Source: CAZYAK01 sp964403335 (GTDB lineage Bacteria; Patescibacteriota; Gracilibacteria; Peribacterales; Peribacteraceae). From it: 64,000 bases of DNA. Positions 7,787 to 14,803 of the stretch are shown piece after piece. Position 1 is the first letter of the stretch, and each line of letters opens with the position of its first letter. Location of the stretch: the NCBI GenBank assembly GCA_964403335.1, contig CAYOFI010000002.1, positions 102,005 through 166,004 on the forward strand, written 5' to 3'. The position numbers and the translations under genes are program-made. The notes beneath the pieces are model-generated. The model was not told the origin of the DNA, ran no database searches, and saw nothing but the letters and a program-made list of their open reading frames with translations.

Positions 7787-8430
7787 GACTTCGTACTGAC
7801 CTTTTTCCAGTCTTCCTGGAATTTCGCGATTCCCAGGTCCGTGAGCGGATGCTTGGGGAGTTTGGCGAAGACGTCGTAGGGGATGGTGCAGATGTGGGCG
7901 CCCAGGCGGGCGGCGTCGACGATGTGGCGGGGATGGCGGGTGGAGGCGACGAGGACTTCGGTCTTGAAGCCGTAGTGCTGCCAAACTTCCATGATTTCGG
8001 CGATCAGCGCCATGCCGTCTTCCCCCGCATCATCCAGACGTCCGATAAACGGGCTGATGATGGTGGCGCCGGCTTTGGCAGCTAAGATCGCCTGCGGAAC
8101 GGAGAAGATGAGCGTGGTGTTCGTCTTGATCCCCTTCGACTTAAAGTAGGACAAGGCTTTGAGTCCTTCCGTCGTCATCGGGACTTTCACATACACGTTT
8201 TTATGCCACTTGGCGTACTCCTCACCTTGCTTCTTCATGCCGGCAAAATCGGTGGCCGTCACCTGCGCACTTACGCACGGAACGAGTTTGCACATCTGCA
8301 AAATGGTCGGCTTGAAGTCTTTTCCTTCTTTGGCGACAAGCGAGGGATTTGTGGTCACGCCATCAAGCACTCCATACGAGGCGATTTCGGCGACGTGCGC
8401 GACGTTTGCGGTATCGAGAAAGAGTTTCAT
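7783..8430 (-). CDS. tal: Transaldolase (TalC/fructose-6-phosphate aldolase-type)
   Basis: Transaldolase moves a dihydroxyacetone unit between sugar phosphates in the non-oxidative pentose phosphate pathway. ATG 8430 gives 215 residues beginning MKLFLDTANVAHV, the typical start of short MipB/TalC-type transaldolases. Further signatures: DGVTTNPSLVAK, NVYVKVPMT with the Schiff-base Lys, TLIFSVPQA, and FIGRLDDAG. An in-frame ATG at 8454 is possible. With gnd and transketolase within 5 kb, this forms a pentose phosphate neighbourhood. The 3' end runs into a REP-like palindrome. Confidence 0.93.
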   Translation of the reverse strand: MKLFLDTANVAHVAEIASYGVLDGVTTNPSLVAKEGKDFKPTILQMCKLVPCVSAQVTATDFAGMKKQGEEYAKWHKNVYVKVPMTTEGLKALSYFKSKGIKTNTTLIFSVPQAILAAKAGATIISPFIGRLDDAGEDGMALIAEIMEVWQHYGFKTEVLVASTRHPRHIVDAARLGAHICTIPYDVFAKLPKHPLTDLGIAKFQEDWKKVSTKS

Positions 8431-8516
8431 ATCTGCGAAAGTGAAAAAGTGCATCAAGGGTACCTGATACGGCTCCGCATGATAAATGCCAATTACGTTT
8501 TGCAGTACGAAACTCA

Positions 8517-8538
8517 TAGCGGCGTAGCTACGCCGCTA
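8517..8538. repeat. 22-bp perfect palindrome upstream of tal
   Basis: TAGCGGCGTAG pairs perfectly with CTACGCCGCTA with no loop. It lies between the tal start and the divergent peptidase gene. It could be an operator or a minimal REP-like unit. Confidence 0.5.
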
Positions 8539-8627
8539 GCACGGACACCTTTCACGGGTTATGCATAATGATTCTGCGCGAAAATCTCCCGTAAGACAGG
8601 CATGATGCCATCGTCTTCCATAGTGCT

Positions 8628-9413
8628 ATGCGTAAACACGCCTCCATTTTCTTTCTCTGTATGGGAATCGTTGCCCTGATCTTCGCGATCGGGATGTTCC
8701 GTGTTGCCACGGAGCCCGACACGTTTGATTTTCCGCTGGCGCGCGATATTCAAAAATCCATTGAAGATGTCACCAACTCCACGGGATCCGCCGTTACCGC
8801 GGATGATTTTGTCAAAACCGTGAACTCCAGCGCAGAAGGAACGATAGCCAACAAAGTCCGCATTCAAGTTCCCTTCCTGGTCCAAGCGCCCACGGGCAAC
8901 TGGAATATGCCCTATCAAGAGGCCTGCGAAGAGGCGTCGCTCATCATGGTGCATCACTACTTAAATGAAACGTCGATTACAAATGAGGAGGCGGACAAAG
9001 AAATTCTGGACATCGTCGCGTGGGAGAACGAAGAATTCAATTACAGCGCGGATGTCACCATGGAAGAACTGAAGAGAATTGCGGAGGACTATTACAAACA
9101 CCGAGCGCAGCTTTTCTATGATTTTACGATCGACGACATGAAACGCCTGCTGTCCGAAGGCCATCCCATCATTCTTCCCGTCGCCGGCCGCGATATCGGC
9201 AATCCGTATTTCAGCGGCGAAGGCCCGTGGTATCACATGCTGGTCGTGACGGGATATGAGGGGAATTACTTCATCACAAACGACCCGGGCACCAAACGCG
9301 GCGAAGGCTACCGGTACCCGCAAAAACGCCTGTTCGATTCCATTCATAACTGGACCGGGGCCAAAGAGGACATCCGCCAGGGCCGGCAGGTGATGATGGT
9401 GTTGGAACGGTGA
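8628..9413 (+). CDS. Membrane-anchored C39-like (papain-fold) peptidase
   Basis: A 261-residue protein with one N-terminal membrane helix (about residues 6-26, IFFLCMGIVALIFAIGMF) and an extracellular C39-like domain. Candidate catalytic groups: Gln and Cys in MPYQEACEEAS, His in WYHMLVVTGYEG, and Asp or Asn in FITNDPGTKRGEG. This is the peptidase_C39_2 pattern found in many surface proteases of Gram-positive and CPR bacteria. No ABC transporter domain is attached, so it is not a bacteriocin exporter. Substrate unknown. Confidence 0.8.
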   Translation: MRKHASIFFLCMGIVALIFAIGMFRVATEPDTFDFPLARDIQKSIEDVTNSTGSAVTADDFVKTVNSSAEGTIANKVRIQVPFLVQAPTGNWNMPYQEACEEASLIMVHHYLNETSITNEEADKEILDIVAWENEEFNYSADVTMEELKRIAEDYYKHRAQLFYDFTIDDMKRLLSEGHPIILPVAGRDIGNPYFSGEGPWYHMLVVTGYEGNYFITNDPGTKRGEGYRYPQKRLFDSIHNWTGAKEDIRQGRQVMMVLER

Positions 9414-9414
9414 C

Positions 9415-9452
9415 GTTCCATATGCATGTGGAACGGTAAATTTTGTTTTTGT
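9415..9452 (+). terminator. Hairpin after the C39-like peptidase gene
   Basis: GTTCCATATGCATGTGGAAC (9415-9434) is a near-perfect 20-bp palindrome two bases after the stop, followed by a T-rich stretch. It likely ends the transcript. Confidence 0.5.
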
Positions 9453-9479
9453 GATGCCAGAAAATAAACATATACAAAA

Positions 9480-9514
9480 CCCGTAGAGACGCCATGGCAT
9501 GGCGTCTCTACGGG
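9480..9514. repeat. REP-like palindrome upstream of the transposase gene
   Basis: Two 17-bp arms flank a single G; the inner arms read GTAGAGACGCCATG and CATGGCGTCTCTAC. A second intact copy lies inside the transposase gene at 9825-9853, and decayed relatives lie at 7756 and 43132. Its position 20 bp before a Y1 transposase gene fits a REP/RAYT pair. Confidence 0.85.
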
Positions 9515-9824
9515 GAATGCCCATCATGAACGCATGTTATTTAAAAACCGGTACCGTATCGAAACCGCCCGTTTACCCGGACGGGATTACACCCGTGGTT
9601 CGTATTTGATCACCATATGTACAAAAAATCGTGAATGCCATTTTGGATTCATTCGTCATGGAATCATGTGTTTGTCATGGATCGGATCGATCGTTGCCGA
9701 TGAATGGCAAAAAACGGCGGTGATCCGGCCGAATGTGCGATTGGATGCGTGGGTGGTGATGCCAAATCATGTGCATATGATTGTGGGGATTCGGCCAACG
9801 GAACGGGTGGGGGTTACACGTGTG

Positions 9825-9853
9825 GTAGAGACGCCATGGCATGGCGTCTCTAC
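9825..9853. repeat. REP-like palindrome inside the transposase coding sequence
   Basis: GTAGAGACGCCATG, one central G, and CATGGCGTCTCTAC: the same inner 29 bp as the copy at 9480-9514. It keeps the reading frame and codes for residues 98-107 of the transposase. Confidence 0.85.
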
Positions 9854-10080
9854 GACCGCGGGAACGGGGTGGAAATCCGGTTGCCTGGGTGCAATCATCG
9901 GACAATTTAAAATCGCGTGTACCAAACGCATTCGCACACACGGAAATACATCATTCGCATGGCAACCGCGATTTCACGATCGTATTATTCGACATGACGC
10001 CGATTTGCCCAAAATTCGAGCGTATATCGTTCGCAATCCTGCGATGTGGGAACGTGATCGAAACAATCCAATTTCTAGGT

Positions 10081-10086
10081 TACAAT
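10081..10086 (+). promoter_or_regulatory. -10 box of the transketolase gene inside the transposase 3' end
   Basis: TACAAT, 7 nt before the transketolase ATG at 10094. This suggests transketolase has its own leaderless promoter despite overlapping the transposase stop codon. Confidence 0.5.
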
Positions 10087-10093
10087 CACATCA

Positions 10094-12427
10094 ATGACCC
10101 CCCGCCCCGACCGCGCATCCCTCACCGGCAAAGACGTTTCCGTAGTCCCTATGTCCCTTCAACGGATCATGGGATCCGTTCAACCCGTCGATATATTGTG
10201 GGTTGGGCCAAAGGAGGCGAAACCGCTTTCCAAAGACGACCAACAGGCCTACGACCTCGCCCACAAAATCGTGTGCCACCTCGCGATTCAGGCGCCGACA
10301 AAACATTCGTCCGGACATCCGGGCGGCGTATTGTCGTCCTTCACCTTCGCCTATCTCCTCAGCAAACGCCGCGATCCCGCGGTCGATCAGCCGTTGCGCA
10401 TTTCTCCCGGGCACCTCTCGCTCCTTTCCTACGGATTGCAGTGGCTGTTCGGGCGCGAAGGGAACGACAAGCGTCTTGCATCACCACAGACGATCATCGA
10501 TACGTTCCGGACCCCAAGCGGCCTGCCCGGCCACGTTGAAGCCGGCATCGGCGACATTCCGTTTGGCACGGGACCACTTGGCAAAGGCGTGAGCAACGCA
10601 CTGGGTGTCGCCTTCGGTCTGAAGCTGCAAAAAAAACCGGGGATCGCCGATGTCTTGCTGGCGGATGGCGATGCGCAGGAAGGACAGGTGTTTGAAGCGT
10701 TTCGTTTGGCATCACGTCTCCAGCTGGATAATTTGATCGTGCACGGCGACTTCAACGACATTCAATTGAGCGATGAGCCTTCACGCACGGTCGCGGCGGA
10801 TTTTTCCTCGATGGCGGCTGCCGCGGGATGGAGAGTGATCGAGGTCCAGAACGGAAATGACCCGGCGCAAGTCCAAGCGGCGCTGGAAGTCGCCGATTCT
10901 TTCGCCGGCAAAGGCCATCCGATCTTCCTCTGTTACTACACGACCATGGGCTACGGCGTGCCGCACATGGAAGAAGGATCGAATACAGGAAAAGAAAACT
11001 TCCATGGTTCCCCTCTTAAAAAAGATGTCGCCGAAGCAGCACTGAAGAAATTGCCGTCGCTTGAATCGCTTGTTGCTGAGTACGAGCCGTTTCAGAAGGC
11101 GGAAAAAAAACGTTTCACCGCCAAACCACGCACGCAAACCGATATTCCCCTTACGTGGAATGTCAGCTCGTTGAAAGGCTACGAGCGAACAGTCACGGCG
11201 GAAAAAGGAGCTGCTCGCAAAGATCTGGGTGAGACGCATATTCAAAAATTAATGAAGGCCGACGAGCGCATCGTCGTGCTTCACGCGGACCTCGCGGCAT
11301 CGGGAGGCTTCGACAAGGTCCTCAAAGCCTTCCCGGATCGCGTCATCAACGTGGGGGTCGCCGAAGCCAACATGTACATGATGGCCGCGGGTATGCGCCA
11401 GACAGGATTGCTTCCCGTGACGTATACATTCGCGGCATTCGGAACGAACGAAGCGCGCGCGAACGCCCGTCTTATCGACATCAATTGCGGCCACACGCGC
11501 GTCGGCGTGATTCACGATTGCACGCATGCCGGGTTGAGCGTAGGGGAAGACGGAGAGACGCACCAGGAACGCAATTATCTGAATATTCCTTTCGATAACA
11601 CACAGGTCTGGATGCCGGGCGACAGCAATCAAGCGGGAGCCGCTGCAGAAAAAGCATTTGAGATGATCGCTGATGGCTACAAGAACGTCTATATTTTTTC
11701 TGCTCGAAGCGGTCATCCGCAATTGCTGACTCCCGCGGGCGAGCCGATCTACGGAAAGGAATACGTGTTCGATGGACTGATGGATATCGTCCGCGGTACC
11801 GGAGGGATTGATGATGAAGTGACCATCCTCGCGACGGGTATCGCCGTTCATGACGCCGTCACGGCTGCAGACCGTGCGTGGGAAGAAGAAAAGATCCGTG
11901 TGCGCGTCCTAAACGTCGGATGCATCCGCCCCTTGGACGCGGCCGGAGTCATTCAAGCCGCATTGGAAACGCATCACCTGATCGTCGCCGAGGATCACAA
12001 CATCGAAGGCGGGCTCGCAAGCCAGGTCGCCGACGTGATCGCCGATTTCCAACTCCCCTGCTCCCTGCGGCGCCTCGGAGTCCGCCACTACTTCCCCTCT
12101 GCGACTGCAGAAGACCTGAAGTTCCTCGCCGGGCTGGATGTCGATTCCATCCTGGAAGCTGTTCTTGATGAAAAGAAAAAAGAAGTCCGCGGCGGCGAAG
12201 ACGCCTTGGTGACGACGATCTTCACGCTGCTCGAAAACTCCAAAGCCAGCAGTTTCCGGGATACCGTACACCCGTTTATTGACCGGCTGCATGAAGAAAA
12301 GGGCTATTTGGAATCTTTACGGGACAAGTGGAAGAAGCGCGCCAGCGCGGCCTCCAAACTGCCGACAAATTTGCAGCTGCGCAAAGGCCTGGAGAGGGAC
12401 TTAATGCCTGGAGAATTCTTACCGTAA
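10094..12427 (+). CDS. tkt: Transketolase
   Basis: Transketolase moves two-carbon units between sugar phosphates using thiamine diphosphate. It is 777 residues, about 100 longer than usual. Landmarks in order: HSSGHPGGVLSS; TGPLGKGVSNALGVAFG; the cofactor motif ADGDAQEGQ followed by VHGDFNDIQLS; in the pyrimidine domain GVAEANMYMMAAGM and VIHDCTHAGLSVGEDGETHQ; then the C-terminal domain ATGIAVHDAV and AEDHNIEGGLAS. The surplus is a charged C-terminal tail of about 85 residues. The ATG overlaps the upstream transposase stop (ATGA), but a -10 box 7 nt upstream suggests independent transcription. It works with tal and gnd nearby. Confidence 0.94.
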   Translation: MTPRPDRASLTGKDVSVVPMSLQRIMGSVQPVDILWVGPKEAKPLSKDDQQAYDLAHKIVCHLAIQAPTKHSSGHPGGVLSSFTFAYLLSKRRDPAVDQPLRISPGHLSLLSYGLQWLFGREGNDKRLASPQTIIDTFRTPSGLPGHVEAGIGDIPFGTGPLGKGVSNALGVAFGLKLQKKPGIADVLLADGDAQEGQVFEAFRLASRLQLDNLIVHGDFNDIQLSDEPSRTVAADFSSMAAAAGWRVIEVQNGNDPAQVQAALEVADSFAGKGHPIFLCYYTTMGYGVPHMEEGSNTGKENFHGSPLKKDVAEAALKKLPSLESLVAEYEPFQKAEKKRFTAKPRTQTDIPLTWNVSSLKGYERTVTAEKGAARKDLGETHIQKLMKADERIVVLHADLAASGGFDKVLKAFPDRVINVGVAEANMYMMAAGMRQTGLLPVTYTFAAFGTNEARANARLIDINCGHTRVGVIHDCTHAGLSVGEDGETHQERNYLNIPFDNTQVWMPGDSNQAGAAAEKAFEMIADGYKNVYIFSARSGHPQLLTPAGEPIYGKEYVFDGLMDIVRGTGGIDDEVTILATGIAVHDAVTAADRAWEEEKIRVRVLNVGCIRPLDAAGVIQAALETHHLIVAEDHNIEGGLASQVADVIADFQLPCSLRRLGVRHYFPSATAEDLKFLAGLDVDSILEAVLDEKKKEVRGGEDALVTTIFTLLENSKASSFRDTVHPFIDRLHEEKGYLESLRDKWKKRASAASKLPTNLQLRKGLERDLMPGEFLP

Positions 12428-12432
12428 AGCGG

Positions 12433-12438
12433 TAGAAT
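12433..12438 (+). promoter_or_regulatory. -10 box of tRNA-Ser(TGA)
   Basis: TAGAAT, six bases before the first base of the tRNA (12445), the normal distance for a tRNA transcription start. Confidence 0.5.
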
Positions 12439-12444
12439 ATCCCT

Positions 12445-12535
12445 GGAGAGGTGGCCGAGTGGTCGATGGCGACGGACTTGAAATCCGTTAGGCTCCTCGT
12501 GGGTCTCGAGGGTTCGAATCCCTCCCTCTCCGCCA
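12445..12535 (+). tRNA. tRNA-Ser(TGA)
   Basis: Acceptor GGAGAGG pairs with CCTCTCC; anticodon arm ACGGA-CTTGAAA-TCCGT gives anticodon TGA. A long variable arm and T-loop GGGTTCGAATCCC mark a serine tRNA. Discriminator G is followed by encoded CCA (12533-12535). The last 16 bases recur 83 bp downstream. Confidence 0.97.
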
Positions 12536-12640
12536 TCCGTCTTCGTCTGCGGACTACGACGCGATGGTCGTAGGCTCGACGAAGCCCGAAGGCGTAGACG
12601 GCCCCTCCCTCTCCGCCAACAGAGCGAAGGCGGGCAATGA
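12536..12640 (+). repeat. tRNA-trailing structured element with duplicated tRNA 3' end
   Basis: Directly after CCA come nested stems: CCGTCT/AGACGG (12537-12542 with 12596-12601), CTTCGTC/GACGAAG (12541-12547 with 12578-12584) and a perfect hairpin CTACGAC-gcgatg-GTCGTAG (12554-12573). At 12603-12618 the 16 bases CCCTCCCTCTCCGCCA of the tRNA 3' end (12520-12535) are repeated. A tail AGAGCGAAGGCGGGC follows, identical to the tail after tRNA-Pro. The layout resembles a small insertion that copied its tRNA target. Confidence 0.7.
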
Positions 12641-12657
12641 CAGAACACTCAAGATCA

Positions 12658-14784
12658 TCAGCCGCTGTGTACACCAGTGGCGATCGGCGTTGCCATGGTG
12701 ATCAACTCACCGTCGATGATCGCCTCCGGATCAAGAAATGAATCGGATTCTTGATAGACTTTTTTGTCAGCCTCACTTGCCGCTTTGCCGTAGGTTTCCT
12801 TGCGCAATATCTGCATCATGAATTCACTCAAATACCGCGTACCCGTACCTTGCGACCAGAANNNNNNNNNNAGGTCTTTATCCACGTGATGCGGTGAAGT
12901 ATTAAAATCGTATGGCTTCTGCTGCAAGAAGACATTCACATGTTTTGCAAGCGCGGGATCTTTGCGCAATTCCTCCAAAAAACCGTTGCGCAATGCCCCT
13001 CCGAAACACGCGATCGTACCGATGTTGAACAGGCACGCAGGATCTTTTTTGACATAGTCGCGCACAAGATCCATCAACGCTTTGGCATTGATGCCATCGC
13101 GAAAATCCAAGCCTCTGTTGTCTCCATGCGCGAAAAAATCGATATTGAACGTTCGGCATCCGTCGGCATACGCATTTTTCACCTGCTCCGTCAGCTGCGC
13201 CGTAGGCTTGTCTGAGAAAATGCCGGGATGGATGGTCATCGCGTCGCCATACCGTTCCTTCAACGCCCCGGAGTAGAATTGCGCGTGCGCCAACATGTGA
13301 CCCACCGGATTGGTATCATTGCCTGCCTCCACTTTGGGGAACACCTTGATGTGCGCTATTTTTGCGTCTTTCGGCAGATCGAATTTTTCTAACAGTTTTC
13401 TTCCCGTCGATTCTTTTTCATAGATGTCCTTTGCCTGACGTACCAATGTTTCCATATCCGCACCTACAAGATCGCTATACCAAATTTTCACGCGCATCTG
13501 CGATTGCGCAAGATTCTGTAACTGAAAATAGAGACCCGTCAGCACTCCTTGCGCCGTCAATTCCCAACGCGACCCGTCCTTGGCTGTGTACAAAGCTTTT
13601 TCATCCTCCACAGTGATCTGTTTTTTGAGGGCATCTGTGAGTTTCTTGGCATCTACCCCGCGTTTGGCTGCCTGTTCGAATATCGCAGGCAACGTTCCAT
13701 CCGCTATCGCTTCCATCAGCACTCGCTTTTCCACCGAGAGAAACGCTCCTTTGTTTTGCCCCTCTGCGCATCGTACGATCACACGTTCTTGACGGCTTGG
13801 TTCCACATGCCAGCGCTCGTCGCCTTTTTCTGTTTTGCGTACGCAAATGCATGAATCTTTTTCATTTTGTATCTCGTACGGCACTTTTTTTCCGGACGCA
13901 TTCAATATGCTGACTGCGACATCGACGCTTTCTTGAATATCTTTCAACAAACCTTTCAGCCACGTAGATTCTTTCAGTTTTTTTTCTACGTCCACAATTG
14001 TGTCTTGCATGTTCAAGAGATCCAAAACTTGCTTGCCGCGGCCTTCTTGTTTTTCCTGTTTATACGGCGCGGCCGTTCGCAAGTACTGCAGAAACGCCTC
14101 TTTATTTTGGCGAATTTCCGCATGAATCTCTTCTTCCAATGCGCGAATTTTTTCTTTGCAAAGCTGCTCTCCTTCCTTTGTACCCTGGTTGCTCAACAGC
14201 ATATATAACTGCTTCCCTCGCGCGTGGAACGCGATGAAGAGCTCTTTTTTGTCCCGGGGTTTGCGCTCCAGCCATTCCGCATCAAAGGCGGCCAATTCTT
14301 TTTTCGTTTTTTCTATGGCCTGTTTCGGTTCGGCCATGTCGCTCAATCGTTTTGTCAGACGCAGTATTTCTTCCTTTCCCGGACCGGCCAAAAGCGGCCT
14401 TGCAATTTCATCGTAGCAAATTTGTAGGACGGTGAATTGCAGCTCTGCCGGAGTCATTTTCCAGTCCTCTATTTTTTTTCGTGTGTCCGGACGCGTGTCC
14501 AGCAATACCCGTTCGGCACGCGCAAGCATGTCGCGAATGATAGGTTTTGCCTTGGGATCAAAATTTTTGTCATGCTTTTCCAGCCATGTGTATAACACGC
14601 GCCGGACATAATCCGCATCTTCCGATTCATCTATGCGATTCAAAAACGGCAAGACAATCGCTTCGATTTCTTCCGGGGTCAACTTCTTCAGAGGAGCCGG
14701 ATCTTTCTTCTCCGGGGACTGCGGAGTCTCTCCGTTAAAACGGAGTAATCGCCGTTCGGAGTTGATTTTTTGTATATGTCGCAT
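12658..14784 (-). CDS. Large uncharacterised protein with caspase-like C-terminal motifs
   Basis: About 708 residues. The N-terminal two thirds are charged and helical (LTPEEIEAIVLPFLNRIDES, many Lys/Glu-rich segments) with no signal peptide. The C-terminal third contains IDFFAHGDNRG with His553 and GTIACFGGALRNG with Cys593, 40 residues apart. This matches the hydrophobic-strand-HG and hydrophobic-strand-xC layout of caspase/C11/CHAT-type cysteine peptidases. A run of 10 N (12862-12871) interrupts the code near the end; both sides stay in one frame, but the true gap length is unknown. The -10 TATAAT (14792-14797) is 7 nt before ATG. The peptidase assignment is a motif-level inference. Confidence 0.6.
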   Translation of the reverse strand: MRHIQKINSERRLLRFNGETPQSPEKKDPAPLKKLTPEEIEAIVLPFLNRIDESEDADYVRRVLYTWLEKHDKNFDPKAKPIIRDMLARAERVLLDTRPDTRKKIEDWKMTPAELQFTVLQICYDEIARPLLAGPGKEEILRLTKRLSDMAEPKQAIEKTKKELAAFDAEWLERKPRDKKELFIAFHARGKQLYMLLSNQGTKEGEQLCKEKIRALEEEIHAEIRQNKEAFLQYLRTAAPYKQEKQEGRGKQVLDLLNMQDTIVDVEKKLKESTWLKGLLKDIQESVDVAVSILNASGKKVPYEIQNEKDSCICVRKTEKGDERWHVEPSRQERVIVRCAEGQNKGAFLSVEKRVLMEAIADGTLPAIFEQAAKRGVDAKKLTDALKKQITVEDEKALYTAKDGSRWELTAQGVLTGLYFQLQNLAQSQMRVKIWYSDLVGADMETLVRQAKDIYEKESTGRKLLEKFDLPKDAKIAHIKVFPKVEAGNDTNPVGHMLAHAQFYSGALKERYGDAMTIHPGIFSDKPTAQLTEQVKNAYADGCRTFNIDFFAHGDNRGLDFRDGINAKALMDLVRDYVKKDPACLFNIGTIACFGGALRNGFLEELRKDPALAKHVNVFLQQKPYDFNTSPHHVDKDXXXXFWSQGTGTRYLSEFMMQILRKETYGKAASEADKKVYQESDSFLDPEAIIDGELITMATPIATGVHSG
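12862..12871. other. Assembly gap (10 N)
   Basis: Ten undetermined bases inside the caspase-like gene. A run of exactly 10 N is a usual scaffold placeholder, so real sequence of unknown length may be missing. Confidence 0.95.
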
Positions 14785-14791
14785 TTAATAC

Positions 14792-14797
14792 ATTATA
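14792..14797 (-). promoter_or_regulatory. -10 box of the caspase-like gene, leaderless spacing
   Basis: TATAAT on the minus strand lies 7 nt before ATG 14784, in the short gap after the stop of the Memo-CapA gene. Confidence 0.55.
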
Positions 14798-14803
14798 TCA
14801 TAA

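Larger units (their letters stand above)
9534..10097 (+). mobile_element. REP-associated tyrosine transposase (RAYT, Y1 family)
   Basis: A 187-residue Y1_Tnp protein. Seen: YLITICTKNRECHFG near residues 24-38, the HUH metal site in VVMPNHVHMIVG (His79, His81), and the C-terminal KIRAYIVRNPAMW containing the likely nucleophile Tyr164. RAYTs are domesticated single-strand transposases that mobilise REP palindromes. A palindrome copy lies 20 bp upstream and another is built in frame into the gene, where it encodes residues 98-107 (VETPWHGVST) in the spacer between the HUH and Tyr motifs. The stop codon overlaps the transketolase ATG (ATGA). The frame is intact, so it may still be active. Confidence 0.88.

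Noticed and set aside
6352..8085. 577-codon open frame opposite gnd and tal
   Set aside because: It is antisense to two well-supported enzymes in a GC-rich region. Its translation is rich in Arg, His and Asp without any family signal, so it is a shadow frame.
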